64,000 nucleotides of DNA from positions 8,076 to 72,075 of the forward strand of contig CAYRUH010000015.1 in NCBI GenBank assembly GCA_964427415.1. The letters run 5' to 3'. The translations under genes were made by a program, and so were the position numbers. The first letter of the stretch is position 1; each line of letters starts with the position of its first letter. This stretch comes from Lentisalinibacter sp964427415 (GTDB lineage: Bacteria > Pseudomonadota > Gammaproteobacteria > Steroidobacterales > Woeseiaceae). Of this stretch, positions 1 through 8,980 are shown piece by piece. Below the pieces are notes generated by a model, which did not search any database, was not told the DNA's origin, and saw only the letters and a list, made by a program, of their open reading frames with translations.

Positions 1-1
1 T

Positions 2-1213
2 CCCGCTTATGCAGCCGAACTCTGGCGCCGGCTGGCGCCGCAGCTGGGCGTGTCCGGCCGGGAGCGCTGGGAGGTCACCGGGCACATTGCCATCCGCGCA
101 GCCCTGCGCCGCGAGCCGGCTGCCCCCGGCCTGCTGAAAGCGATTCCCGCCCACCTGGCGTCCGCCGAAGTACTCGCCTGGCGCACCCGGGATGCGCTGC
201 GCCGCGAAGACTGGCCGGACGTGCTGGCCGCCACCGAAGCGATGCCGCCGGACATGGCCGGAGAGGAGGTCTGGCGCTACTGGCGCGCACGGGCGCTGGC
301 CGCCACCGGCGAGCAGGCCGCTGCCGAGACCCTGTGGGGTGCCCTCGCCGGGGAGCGCAGTTATCACGGCTTCCTGGCAGCCGATGCAATGGACCTGCCC
401 TACGCCTTCGGCCATGCCCCCCTGCCGGCCGACCGGCAGACGCTCGCCGCGCTGGCCCGCGACCCCGCTATCCGACGTGCCGGCGAGCTGTTCCGCGTCG
501 GCCTGGAGAGCCACGGACGCAGCGAGTGGAACGAAGCCGTCGCCGGACTCGATAGCCACCGGCTCGTCCAGGCCGCTGTGCTGGCACACCAGTGGGGCTG
601 GCATTCCCGGGCGATCGCCACCGCGGCGAAAGCCGGCCGCTACGACGACCTCGGGCTTCGCTATCCGCTGCCTTGGAAGACAGACTTCGAGACCCATGCC
701 GCGGCCGCCGACATCCGCGAGGCCTGGGCTTACGGCATCGCCCGCAGCGAGAGCCTGTTCATGGCAGATATCCGTTCATCCGCCGGCGCCATCGGGGTGA
801 TGCAGCTCATGCCGGCTACCGGGCGCGGCACCGCCCGGCGTGAGCAACTGCGCTGGCGAGGCTATGCAACGCTGATCGACCCCCCGGCCAACATCCAGCT
901 CGGCACGCGTTACCTGGCCGAGGTCTATGAACGCTTCGGCGCGAACCCGGTGCTGGCGACGGCGGCGTACAACGCGGGTCCGCACCGGGTCGAGCGCTGG
1001 CTGCCAGAGACCGGATCGCTGCCGGCGGACGTGTGGATCGAGACCCTCCCGTTCGCCGAGACGCGCAGCTACGTCAAGCGCGTCCTCACGGCGGACAGCA
1101 TCTTCAGCTGGCGCCTCACCGGCCGCGAGCTCCGGCTCTCGGCGCTGCATCCCCCGGTCGCGCCGCCGGGTGAGCGCCTCGCGCTGGCGCAGGCCGAGGA
1201 AACCACACAATGA
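2..1213 (+). CDS. Soluble lytic murein transglycosylase, 5'-truncated by window edge
   Basis: Periplasmic GH23-type enzyme that cleaves the MurNAc-GlcNAc bond of peptidoglycan, forming 1,6-anhydro-MurNAc. The frame is open to the left edge, so the signal peptide and start are outside; 403 residues are visible. The first ~230 are alpha-helical, like the superhelical U/L domain of Slt70. The C-terminal SLT domain shows the catalytic Glu in ARSES (codon 749-751), then GAIGVMQLMPATG, NIQLGTRYL and AAYNAGPHRVERWL, all in family order. The stop overlaps the next start (ATGA, 1210-1213), so translation of the two genes is probably coupled. Family assignment is strong; which Slt/MltE subgroup is not resolved. 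Confidence 0.93.
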   Translation, partial: PAYAAELWRRLAPQLGVSGRERWEVTGHIAIRAALRREPAAPGLLKAIPAHLASAEVLAWRTRDALRREDWPDVLAATEAMPPDMAGEEVWRYWRARALAATGEQAAAETLWGALAGERSYHGFLAADAMDLPYAFGHAPLPADRQTLAALARDPAIRRAGELFRVGLESHGRSEWNEAVAGLDSHRLVQAAVLAHQWGWHSRAIATAAKAGRYDDLGLRYPLPWKTDFETHAAAADIREAWAYGIARSESLFMADIRSSAGAIGVMQLMPATGRGTARREQLRWRGYATLIDPPANIQLGTRYLAEVYERFGANPVLATAAYNAGPHRVERWLPETGSLPADVWIETLPFAETRSYVKRVLTADSIFSWRLTGRELRLSALHPPVAPPGERLALAQAEETTQ

Positions 1214-2175
1214 CCCATAACATCTGCGTATTGGGCGGCACCGGCTTCGTCGGTACCGAGATCGTCGAGCGTCTCGCCGCGGAGCAGCACCGGGTCCTGG
1301 TACCCACGCGCAACGTGGAGAACGGGCGCCAACTGAAGGTGTTGCCCACGGTCACGCTGGTCGCCGCCGACGTGCATGAACCGGCCGCCCTGGAGCGGCT
1401 GTTCCAGGGGCAGGACACCGTGATCAACCTGGTGGGGATCCTGAACGAGTCCGGCCACAGCGGCCGCGGCTTCGACGCCGCGCACCGGGAACTCACCCGC
1501 AAGGTGGTAACGGCCTGCCGGTCGGCCGGCGTCGGGCGCCTGCTGCAGATGAGCGCGCTTAAGGCCGACCCGGCGGGCCCGAGCCACTACCTGCGCACGA
1601 AGGGCGAGGCCGAGGAGATCATCGAACGCGACAGCGGCGAAGCGCTGGCCTGGACCATCTTCCAGCCCTCGGTGATCTTCGGACCGGACGACGGTTTCGT
1701 GAACCGCTTCGCCGGCCTGCTGAAGTTCCTGCCCGTGCTGCCGCTGGCCATGCCCGACTCCCGTTTCGCGCCGGTCTCGGTGGACGACGTGGCCGAGGCC
1801 TTCGCTCTCTCCCTGGACGACGCGGAGACCGAGTCGCGGCGCTACGAACTCTGCGGACCGAGCACCTACACGCTCCGTGAACTGGTGGAGCTGATCTGCT
1901 CGACGCTGGAGATCCGCCGCCTGATCATAGGATTGCCGGAATGGGCGTCACGGCTGCAGGCCCGCATCTTCGAATACGTGCCGGGCAAGCCGCTGTCCTG
2001 GGACAATTACCGGTCCCTGACGGTGCCCAGCGTCTGCGACAGCGACGGCTTCGAGCACTTTGGTATCCGCCCCCGCTCGCTGGAGACCGCCATACCCCTG
2101 TACATCGGCAAGGCGGGCCGCAACGCCCGTTATTCCCGCTACCGGCGCGAAGCCGGACGCAGTACTCAACGATAG
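1210..2175 (+). CDS. NDUFA9-like NAD(P)-binding epimerase/dehydratase family protein
   Basis: Extended-SDR Rossmann protein of 321 residues. The N-terminus has the nucleotide-binding glycine motif GGTGFVG, followed by a DTVINLVGILNE strand and an ALKAD/YLRTKGEAEEII stretch in which Y...K replaces the SDR active-site pair, as in the complex I NDUFA9-like subgroup (COG0702). These proteins bind NAD(P)H; a bacterial substrate is not established. It starts inside the stop of the transglycosylase gene and is convergent with the aminopeptidase gene. A short direct repeat lies across its stop codon (see repeat at 2163-2222). Confidence 0.85.
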   Translation: MTHNICVLGGTGFVGTEIVERLAAEQHRVLVPTRNVENGRQLKVLPTVTLVAADVHEPAALERLFQGQDTVINLVGILNESGHSGRGFDAAHRELTRKVVTACRSAGVGRLLQMSALKADPAGPSHYLRTKGEAEEIIERDSGEALAWTIFQPSVIFGPDDGFVNRFAGLLKFLPVLPLAMPDSRFAPVSVDDVAEAFALSLDDAETESRRYELCGPSTYTLRELVELICSTLEIRRLIIGLPEWASRLQARIFEYVPGKPLSWDNYRSLTVPSVCDSDGFEHFGIRPRSLETAIPLYIGKAGRNARYSRYRREAGRSTQR

Positions 2176-2222
2176 GCCACCAGGCCGATTGCTCAACTGA
2201 TCACTCAACGATAAGCCGCCAG
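2163..2222. repeat. Imperfect direct repeat spanning two convergent gene ends
   Basis: Two near-identical 21-bp copies: 2163-2183 and 2202-2222, both beginning ACTCAACGATA and differing at two positions. A third CTCAAC core lies at 2192-2197, 12 bp before the last one. The first copy contains the stop of the plus-strand gene and the second contains the stop of the minus-strand aminopeptidase gene. This looks like a small local duplication across the 3' junction. Confidence 0.7.
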
Positions 2223-3230
2223 GCTTTCGCGCCGCGCCGCCGGTTCCAGCTCCGCGAGCGCGGCGGCACGCTCATAGAAACAGGCGAGTTCGCCGCCGCA
2301 GGTGTCCAGCAGGCCCGTGAACTCCGGCACCAGACCGTGGTAGGCCATCGCCGGCACCAGCGCCGCATTGTCGGTCGGCGGCTGCCGGGGAGCGATGGGC
2401 GAGCGCGCCAGTCCGGCAAACAGGCGCGCCTTTTCCGCCCGCATCTCCGCCGGCGGCCGCTCACTCGCATAAAGCGCCTGCAGGCGGCTGCGCAGCGCCT
2501 CCACCTGTGCCATCCAGTCGCCGAGCCATGCCACCCGCCGCTCCAGTGCCGCGAGAGCCTCCGCGTCGCCGCGCGATCGCAGCCACCGCCGTGCGCCCGC
2601 GCGCCCCACCACGGTGGCGAATGACTCGTTGAATTCGGTGTCGTCCTGGACGTACAGGCGCTGGTGCGCCAGTTCGTGGAACAGGGTCTCCGCCAGCCGC
2701 AGGTCGGACCAGCCCATCATCGTGTTCAGCACGGGGTCAGCGAAGCGGCCAAGGGTGGAGTAGGCGGCCACGCCCGCGATATGGGTGTCGTAACCCTCCG
2801 CGGCCAGACGCGCCGCCTCGGCCTCGGCTGCCTCCCGCTCGAAATAGCCGCGGTAGGCGACGCAGCCGGCCACCGGGAAGCACCAGCGCTTCGGCTCCAG
2901 CGAAAACTCCGCCGCCGCGAACACGTTCCAGACGACGAAGTCACGCCCGAGGTCGGCGTAACTGCGATAGCTGCCGTTATCGGGCAGGCCGAGCTCGGTC
3001 ACCGCGAATTCCCTCGCCGAACCCACCAGCTCCAGGCGCCTGCGCAGCGATGGCGATGTGCCGGGATCAGCCACCACCTCGGCGATGGGCGTGCGCTTGC
3101 GCACGATCTCCAGCTGCCCGCGTGCGGCCTGCAGGTAGTAGCAACCGCCGAGACTTGTCGAGAGGACGATGACGACCAGCGCCGCCGGCGCCGCACGGAT
3201 GAGGGATTTGCGGACCATTCGTGTCTTCAC
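2205..3230 (-). CDS. Putative aminopeptidase, outer-membrane/periplasmic lipoprotein
   Basis: 341-residue protein of the predicted-aminopeptidase family (COG4324/PF10023). A signal peptide ends in a lipobox LGGC (Cys at residue 30), followed by YYLQAARGQLEIV, typical of the family. The zinc-protease motif HELAH lies in the middle, and NESFAT follows about 17 residues later, giving the HExxH...NE arrangement of gluzincins. It is divergent from cca with only 14 bp between starts, so the two share a promoter region. An internal Met at residue 5 is an alternative start. Peptide substrate is unknown. Confidence 0.85.
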   Translation of the reverse strand: MKTRMVRKSLIRAAPAALVVIVLSTSLGGCYYLQAARGQLEIVRKRTPIAEVVADPGTSPSLRRRLELVGSAREFAVTELGLPDNGSYRSYADLGRDFVVWNVFAAAEFSLEPKRWCFPVAGCVAYRGYFEREAAEAEAARLAAEGYDTHIAGVAAYSTLGRFADPVLNTMMGWSDLRLAETLFHELAHQRLYVQDDTEFNESFATVVGRAGARRWLRSRGDAEALAALERRVAWLGDWMAQVEALRSRLQALYASERPPAEMRAEKARLFAGLARSPIAPRQPPTDNAALVPAMAYHGLVPEFTGLLDTCGGELACFYERAAALAELEPAARRESLAAYR

Positions 3231-3244
3231 GTTAGAATGCGCAG

Positions 3245-4504
3245 ATGGAAGTCTACCTTGTCGGCGGGGCGGTCCGTGATCGCCTGCTCGGCCTGCCGGT
3301 CCGCGAGCGGGACTGGGTCGTCGTCGGCGCCACGCCGGCAGAGATGATCGAGCAGGGCTATCGTCAGGTCGGCAAAGACTTCCCGGTATTCCTGCACCCG
3401 GACACGGGCGAGGAATATGCGCTGGCCCGCAGCGAGCGCAAGTCCGGCCATGGTTACCACGGCTTCGAGTTCGACGCCTCGCCGGACGTCACGCTGGAGG
3501 ATGATCTCCGTCGCCGCGACCTCACCGTCAATGCCATGGCCGAGGTACCCGACGGCACGATCATCGACCCTTACGGCGGCCGAGGCGATCTGCAGCAGCG
3601 GATACTCCGGCACGTCTCGCCCGCCTTTTCAGAGGACCCGTTGCGCGTGCTGCGTGCCGCGCGCTTCGCCGCCCGCTTCTCCGGCCTGGGTTTCAGCCTC
3701 GCCGGCGAGACCCTCGGCCTGATGGCGGAGCTGGCCCAGTCCGGCGAACTGGAGCATCTCACGCCCGAGCGGGTCTGGCAGGAAACGGCCAACGCTCTGG
3801 AGGGGCCCAGGCCTGCCGTCTACTTCCACATCCTCTACGTCTGCGGCGCCCTGGCGGTCCTGTTCCCCGAACTGGACGCGCTGTTCGGCGTGCCCCAGCC
3901 GGAGCAATGGCATCCCGAGGTCGACACCGGCCTGCATACGCTGCTGGTACTCGAACAGGCGACCCGGCTGTCGCCGTCCCTGTCGGTACGCTTCGCCGCC
4001 CTCACCCATGACCTCGGCAAGGGCGAGACACCGGAAGCGGAATGGCCCAGCCACCGGGGACACGAACGGCGCAGCGTGCGCCTGCTCGGCCGTCTCTGCC
4101 AGCGCCTGCCCGTGCCGAAGGCCTGCCGCGACCTCGCCCTGCTGGTGGCCGAGTATCACGGCCTGTGCCATCGCGCGGGGGAACTCAGGCCGTCGACGGT
4201 GATGAAGCTGCTGGAGGCCGCAGACGCTTTCCGGCGGCCGGACCGGTTCGACGAATTCCTGCTCGCCTGCGAAGCCGACGCCCGCGGACGCACCGGCCTT
4301 GAGGACCGCCCCTACCCGCAGGCCGACCGGCTGCGCAGGGCCCGGGAGGTCGCCGCCGCGGTCTCGGCCGGCGACGTAGCCGGCGCGGACCTCGAGGGGC
4401 CTGCCATCGGCCGGGCGATCCGGGAAGCGCGCATCGACGCCCTGCGCGCTGCGCTACCCCGTCAGGCAGACTGGCGCACCGACAAGCCCGGGACGCCCGG
4501 CTAG
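3245..4504 (+). CDS. cca: Multifunctional CCA tRNA nucleotidyltransferase
   Basis: Adds and repairs the 3'-CCA end of tRNAs. The 419 residues match the long, HD-containing gammaproteobacterial form. Visible motifs: the nucleotidyltransferase GGAVRDRLLG followed by RERDWVVVG, the DLTVNAMA motif, the RAARFAARFSGLGF helix and, in the C-terminal half, LTHDLGKG of the HD phosphohydrolase domain. It is followed convergently by uppP; a palindromic CTAG at 4501-4504 gives both genes their TAG stop. Neighbouring uppP, folB and tsaD match the conserved gammaproteobacterial cluster. Confidence 0.97.
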   Translation: MEVYLVGGAVRDRLLGLPVRERDWVVVGATPAEMIEQGYRQVGKDFPVFLHPDTGEEYALARSERKSGHGYHGFEFDASPDVTLEDDLRRRDLTVNAMAEVPDGTIIDPYGGRGDLQQRILRHVSPAFSEDPLRVLRAARFAARFSGLGFSLAGETLGLMAELAQSGELEHLTPERVWQETANALEGPRPAVYFHILYVCGALAVLFPELDALFGVPQPEQWHPEVDTGLHTLLVLEQATRLSPSLSVRFAALTHDLGKGETPEAEWPSHRGHERRSVRLLGRLCQRLPVPKACRDLALLVAEYHGLCHRAGELRPSTVMKLLEAADAFRRPDRFDEFLLACEADARGRTGLEDRPYPQADRLRRAREVAAAVSAGDVAGADLEGPAIGRAIREARIDALRAALPRQADWRTDKPGTPG

Positions 4505-5298
4505 ACCACCAGCCAGAGGATCACGCCCGCCAGCACCACCCGGTACACCGCGAACGGCCACATGCCGATGCGCTCGATGAAGCCGAGAAACAACCGGATC
4601 GCCAGATAGGCGGTGACCGCCGAGATGGCGGTGGCACCGGCCAGGATGCCCCAGCGGACCGGGACCGTCGACTCGATCAGATTCCAGGTCTCCAGACCGC
4701 TCGCCGCCAGGATGGCGGGCACCGACAGCAGGAAGGAAAACCGCGCCGCGGCACTGCGAGTGAGTCCCAGCGCCATCGCGGCGGTCATGGTGATGCCCGA
4801 GCGCGACGTCCCGGGTATGAGCGCGAGCACCTGCGCCAGGCCGACCAGCAAGGCATCGCCGAGCCGCAGGGAGTCTTCCGAACGGCGCTGGGCGCCGAAC
4901 ACATCCGCCAGCCATAGCACGATGCCGAAGCCACCGGTAGCCGCGGCGATGACGAGTGCCGAGCGCAGATTCGCCTCGATCCAGTCGTGCCCGGCCAGGC
5001 CCGCCAGGCCGAGCGGCAGCGTGCCGACCATCACCGCCCAGGCGAGCCGGGATTCCGGCGACGCACCGCCGCCGCGGACCTGGCGCAACCAGCCGCCGGC
5101 CATCGCGAGCAGATCGCGTCGGAAGACGATCAGCACCGCGGCGAGGGTGCCGAAGTGCACGGCCACATCGAAGGCGAGGCCCTGGTCCTGCCAGCCGGCT
5201 ATTACCGGCACCAGCACCAGATGACCGGAACTGGAGATGGGAAGGAACTCGGTCAGACCCTGCAACAGGGCGAGGACGACCGATTGCCACCAGGTCAC
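4501..5298 (-). CDS. uppP: Undecaprenyl-diphosphate phosphatase (BacA family)
   Basis: Integral membrane enzyme that dephosphorylates undecaprenyl pyrophosphate to recycle the lipid carrier for cell-wall polymers; overproduction confers bacitracin resistance in E. coli. 265 residues with multiple hydrophobic helices. The two signature loops are present: LTEFLPISSSGHL near the N-terminus and IPGTSRSGITMT in the middle, holding the catalytic Glu, Ser/His and Arg residues. It ends on the same CTAG tetranucleotide as cca and lies 22 bp downstream of the MidA-like gene, probably in one transcript with it. Confidence 0.97.
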   Translation of the reverse strand: MTWWQSVVLALLQGLTEFLPISSSGHLVLVPVIAGWQDQGLAFDVAVHFGTLAAVLIVFRRDLLAMAGGWLRQVRGGGASPESRLAWAVMVGTLPLGLAGLAGHDWIEANLRSALVIAAATGGFGIVLWLADVFGAQRRSEDSLRLGDALLVGLAQVLALIPGTSRSGITMTAAMALGLTRSAAARFSFLLSVPAILAASGLETWNLIESTVPVRWGILAGATAISAVTAYLAIRLFLGFIERIGMWPFAVYRVVLAGVILWLVV

Positions 5299-5320
5299 GG
5301 CAAAGGACTCGAAGACAGAC

Positions 5321-6517
5321 TCACAGGGTGCGCCTGAGATCGCTCAGGGCGAATCCCCGCGGAAAGAGCTCCGTCGCCCGCCTGTAACCCATGAATCTGA
5401 ACGCCTCGCCCATCTCGCCGGGGAGCGTAAGGGTTTTGACCTCGCCAGACAACGCGAGCCGCTGCCGCTCGTCGAGGGACTCCAGGCCCGCCAGTTCGGC
5501 CTCCAGCCCGGCCGCGATCAGGAAGTGAGCCTGGGTCGTGTAGCCGATCAGATCCAGCCCGGCGGCGAGGCCGGCCCGCGCCAGTGCCGTGAAATCCACC
5601 CAGGCTGTCAGATCCTGCAGGCCCGGCCAGAACAGCGCATCCTCGTGGCCGCGGTGCCGGTAGTGGCAACGGAAGGTGCCGCCGCTGCGTGCCGGCGCGT
5701 AATACTCGGCCTCACTGAGTCCGTAATCCGCAAGCAGCAGGAACCCTTCGCCCAGCCCGGCGGCGACGTTCTCCATCCAGCCGGGCAGACCGAGGGACAG
5801 TTCGGAGACGTAACCCGGTGCCAGGCGCCGGCCGAGCCTTGCTTCCAGCGCGGCCACCGCACCGGCGAGCGCCGGCGGTGCCGGGACCCACTCGAGTGCG
5901 AGCCCCGCTGGCGTCTCCGTGACGACGGCCCGGCTGACGCCCTCCGCCTCGCGGCGGAAACGCTCCACCGGTAATGCGTCCACCACCTCGTTGCCCACGA
6001 TCACCCCGCGCAGGGGCTCTGCGGGCAGCGCCTCCAGCCAGCGCACCCGGTCCGAGAGCTCCGGCACCCGGCCGGAGATGCACTCACGCTGACGGGCACG
6101 CAGATCCGCGCTCACCTCGAGGATCAGATAACGCTCCGGCTGCGCACCTGCCGCATCCAGCGCGGCCAGTAGTTCCGCCGCCATCACGCCGCTGCCGGCG
6201 CCCAGCTCCAGGATGTCGCCGCCACCCACGGCGCCGAGCATCTCCGCGAGCTGGCGCGCGAGGACTCGGGAGAAGATCGGGCTCACTTCGGGCGCCGTGA
6301 CAAAGTCCCCGGCCGGACCGAACTTTCGCGTGCCGGCCGAGTAGTAACCCAGGCCCGGGGCGTAAAGGGCCAGGTTCATGTAGTCCGCGAAGCCGAGCGC
6401 GCCGCCGGCCGCGCGTATGCGCTCGCGGACCAGCGCCACGAGCCGCGCCGAATGAGCCCGGGCGTCGGACCCCGGCGCCGGCAGCGCGTTCGTTCTCTCG
6501 TCCCGGACTTGCATCAT
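5321..6517 (-). CDS. Class I SAM-dependent methyltransferase, MidA/NDUFAF7-like (COG1565)
   Basis: 398-residue protein of the SAM-dependent methyltransferase family that includes mitochondrial NDUFAF7, which methylates an arginine of a complex I subunit. Motifs: GFADYMNLALYAPGLGYYS at the N-terminus, DFVTAPEVSPIF, and the SAM-binding ILELGAGSGVMAAELL. The bacterial substrate is unknown. It is divergent from the pteridine reductase. The start has two consecutive Met codons. An NDUFA9-like protein is also encoded in this window, but there is no complex I gene nearby, so a link is only suggestive. Confidence 0.88.
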   Translation of the reverse strand: MMQVRDERTNALPAPGSDARAHSARLVALVRERIRAAGGALGFADYMNLALYAPGLGYYSAGTRKFGPAGDFVTAPEVSPIFSRVLARQLAEMLGAVGGGDILELGAGSGVMAAELLAALDAAGAQPERYLILEVSADLRARQRECISGRVPELSDRVRWLEALPAEPLRGVIVGNEVVDALPVERFRREAEGVSRAVVTETPAGLALEWVPAPPALAGAVAALEARLGRRLAPGYVSELSLGLPGWMENVAAGLGEGFLLLADYGLSEAEYYAPARSGGTFRCHYRHRGHEDALFWPGLQDLTAWVDFTALARAGLAAGLDLIGYTTQAHFLIAAGLEAELAGLESLDERQRLALSGEVKTLTLPGEMGEAFRFMGYRRATELFPRGFALSDLRRTL

Positions 6518-6567
6518 CTCCTGCGAAGCCGTATCACTGCCGGAGCCGAAACACAGGTCCGGCTATG

Positions 6568-6603
6568 GGCGGACAAACGGGCGGACAGACGGGCGGACGC
6601 AAG
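6568..6603. repeat. 12-bp tandem repeat, three units (GGGCGGACAAAC-like)
   Basis: Three consecutive 12-bp units, each starting GGGCGGAC, just before the likely start of the pteridine reductase gene. Read as protein they give the low-complexity GGQTGGQTGGRK, which has no counterpart in the family. This is one reason to prefer the downstream ATG at 6613. On the opposite strand the unit reads GTCCGCCCGTYT, similar in form to the 12-bp repeat upstream of rpsU. Confidence 0.7.
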
Positions 6604-6612
6604 GCAACCGGC

Positions 6613-7532
6613 ATGGGCGAAAACGACAGTCACAAGAATTTCGGCTCCCGCTGGGTCCTGATCACCGGCGGCGCGAAGCGCATCGGCGCAGAGATCGCGC
6701 GCACGCTGCACGGAGCCGGAGCGAATATCGCGGTGCATTATCGCAGCTCCGCCGGGCCCGCCGAAGCGCTGGTGGCCGAACTCGAAGCTTTGAGGTCCGG
6801 CTCGGCGGCCGCCTTCGCCGCCGATCTGCTCGAGGACGAGGCCCGGGATGCGCTGGTGCAGCGGGTCGTGGAGCGCACCGGGCGGCTCGACGTGCTGGTG
6901 AATAATGCTTCCACGTTCTATCCGACGCCGCTCGGCACCATCACGCGGCAGCACTGGGACGACCTGCTGGGTACCAACCTGAAGGCGCCGCTGTTCCTGT
7001 CCCAGGCGGCGGCGCCGCACCTGCGGGCAACCGGCGGCGTGATCGTCAACCTGGTGGACATCCACGCGCGCCGCCCGCTGCGCGACCATCCGGTCTACGG
7101 GCCCGCCAAGGCCGGACTCGCCATGCTGACCCGCTCGCTGGCCAAGGACCTCGGCCCGGACATCCGGGTCAACGGCGTCTCGCCGGGCGCCATCCTGTGG
7201 CCCGAAGACGNNNNNNNNNNNNNNNNNNNNNNNNNNNNNNNNNNNNNNNNNNNNNNNNNNNNNNNNNNNNNNNNNNNNNNNNNNNNNNNNNNNNNNNNNN
7301 NNNNNNNNNNCCGGACATCCGGGTCAACGGCGTCTCGCCGGGCGCCATCCTGTGGCCCGAAGACGAGGACATGACGGAGTCGGCGAAAGCCGGCATCATC
7401 GGCCAGACGGCGCTGAAGCGCACCGGCTCGCCGGCGGACATCGCCGGCTGCGTCCTCTACCTGGTGCGCGACGCCACCTACGTCACCGGCCAGATCATCG
7501 CCGTCGACGGCGGGCGCAGTCTGGGCTGGTAG
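6613..7532 (+). CDS. Pteridine reductase (SDR family), interrupted by an assembly gap
   Basis: FolM/pteridine-reductase type SDR, expected to reduce dihydrobiopterin/dihydrofolate-like pterins with NADPH. Visible: VLITGGAKRIGAEIA (the Arg in the glycine loop is typical of pteridine reductases), LVNNAS, a DIHA strand, the catalytic YGPAKAGL (Y-x3-K) and C-terminal VTGQIIAVDGGRSLGW. The 100 Ns at 7211-7310 and a repeated 55-bp flank interrupt the frame. Removing the Ns plus one copy of the flank restores one continuous frame of 254 residues from the ATG at 6613 (270 from 6565). The gene is therefore probably intact. It sits near folK/folB, in keeping with pterin metabolism. Confidence 0.88.
7156..7365. 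repeat. Identical 55-bp flanks around the N gap (contig overlap)
   Basis: Positions 7156-7210 and 7311-7365 are identical over 55 bp. The natural reading is two contigs that end on the same 55-mer and were scaffolded with a nominal 100-N gap instead of being merged. It is therefore not a biological repeat. Confidence 0.93.
7211..7310. other. Assembly gap of 100 N
   Basis: Exactly 100 undetermined bases, the usual placeholder for a gap of unknown size. Because the flanks overlap (7156-7210 equals 7311-7365), the true distance is probably negative and about 155 bp here are artefactual. Confidence 0.97.
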
Positions 7533-7551
7533 GCGGGGCTGGCAGGCAGAC

Positions 7552-8898
7552 TCAGAAGACCCCGTCGAGGCTGCGCCAGGGCGGCGCCGGCTCGGCCTGA
7601 TACTCGTATTGCGGGACGGCCGATTTCTCGGCGGCGACGGCAGCGGGGCAGCTGTTGGTCAACAGCACGTCCAGCGCGGCCTGCAGCGACGGATCGTCCG
7701 GATCGCCGATCGGGAAGCGGATGTCGTCCGCTGCCGGGCAGTCGGCAGGCAGGCCATCGAAAAAGCCCCCCTCATCCAGCGCGTTGACCGTCTCGAAGGC
7801 GACCGGCCGCAGGATCAGGTCGCACTCGTCCAGCACCTCGCCGGTCTGGCCTACCGGCTTGCCGAAAGTATCCGCGCCGACGATGCTCACCTGTATATGC
7901 GGCGCCATGCCGTTGATCACCAGCTCACTCGCGGAGGCCGTCGCCCCGGTGGCGATGAACACGATGCGAGAGAGGACCGGCGCGGCATCGACAAACTCGA
8001 AAAACTCCTCGTCGTTCCGCGCTGCATTGGCGGCATTGAACAGCGTGCGCGAAAACACCTCGCCCGGTGCCGCTCCCCAACCCAGGTAGTCGCCGAGCAA
8101 TTCGGCGGTACGCACCAGCCCGCCGCCATTGTAGCGCAGGTCGATGACGAGATCCGTGACGCCGGCGTTCTCGAACGCCTGGAACGCCTGATCCAGGGGC
8201 CCGCCGGCGCCCTCGGCAGTGCTGATGAACTGGGACATCTCCAGGTAGCCCGCCCGGATGAAGTTCGTCTCGATGATACGATTCTGAGGCACCGGATCGA
8301 TCGTCACCACGTCCTTGCTGACGCTCACCTCGAACTCGCTGCCATCCAGTTCGCGAATGCGGAAAAACCGGGTTACCCCGACCTCCGAGGGCCCGAAGGC
8401 TTCGTTGATGCCCTCGGCCGCCTGGATCTCCGCGATGGTGCGTCCATCGATCTCCAGTATCCGCTGGCCGCGCTCGAAACCGGCCAGGGCCGCCGGGCTG
8501 TCGGCAAAGACCCGGGTGAAACGCAGATCGTTCTCCGCTTCGAAGCGGCTCGAAAAACCGAAGCCTGCAAACTGGCCTTCCCCGAAGAACTGGGCGTCCT
8601 CGGTTGCGGAGCCGATAAAGCTGAAGCGGTCGACACCGTTGGGACTGAATGACCTCAGCTCGGCGAGCAGCGCCTCAGGCGTGGCGAAGTCCGCGATGTC
8701 GATGTCGGCCGGCAGCCGGTCTGCCCAGAGGTAGACATCGCGCATCCGCGCCAGCACGAATTCCTTGATCGCGGTCTCGCCGCAGTCGGCCGTCCCGGTA
8801 TCCGGCGGCGGCGCGGCGGTACCGCCGCCGCCCCCGCCACAGGCCGCCGCCGCAAGCGCCGTGGCAATGATGATCCCGACCGTTTCGATTCTCTTCAT
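7552..8898 (-). CDS. S41-family (C-terminal processing-type) peptidase, lipoprotein
   Basis: 448-residue exported serine protease. The chosen ATG at 8898 follows a GAGAGG ribosome site and gives a clean lipoprotein signal (lipobox AAAACG, then a Gly run); an upstream in-frame ATG at 8949 would add 17 unlikely residues. A PDZ-like segment is seen at LAGFERGQRILEIDG. The S41 core has DLVIDLRYNGGG, and the nucleophile Ser is in the ATASASELVINGM stretch. Such enzymes cleave C-termini of exported proteins; the substrate here is unknown. It is convergent with the pteridine reductase gene, 19 bp apart. Confidence 0.9.
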   Translation of the reverse strand: MKRIETVGIIIATALAAAACGGGGGGTAAPPPDTGTADCGETAIKEFVLARMRDVYLWADRLPADIDIADFATPEALLAELRSFSPNGVDRFSFIGSATEDAQFFGEGQFAGFGFSSRFEAENDLRFTRVFADSPAALAGFERGQRILEIDGRTIAEIQAAEGINEAFGPSEVGVTRFFRIRELDGSEFEVSVSKDVVTIDPVPQNRIIETNFIRAGYLEMSQFISTAEGAGGPLDQAFQAFENAGVTDLVIDLRYNGGGLVRTAELLGDYLGWGAAPGEVFSRTLFNAANAARNDEEFFEFVDAAPVLSRIVFIATGATASASELVINGMAPHIQVSIVGADTFGKPVGQTGEVLDECDLILRPVAFETVNALDEGGFFDGLPADCPAADDIRFPIGDPDDPSLQAALDVLLTNSCPAAVAAEKSAVPQYEYQAEPAPPWRSLDGVF

Positions 8899-8980
8899 CC
8901 CTGTCGCCTCTCTCGTCCTCATGGGGCGTCGGACCCTGATCGTGCCCAATCTATCCCCGCCGGCACCGTTTTTCGAGGCC

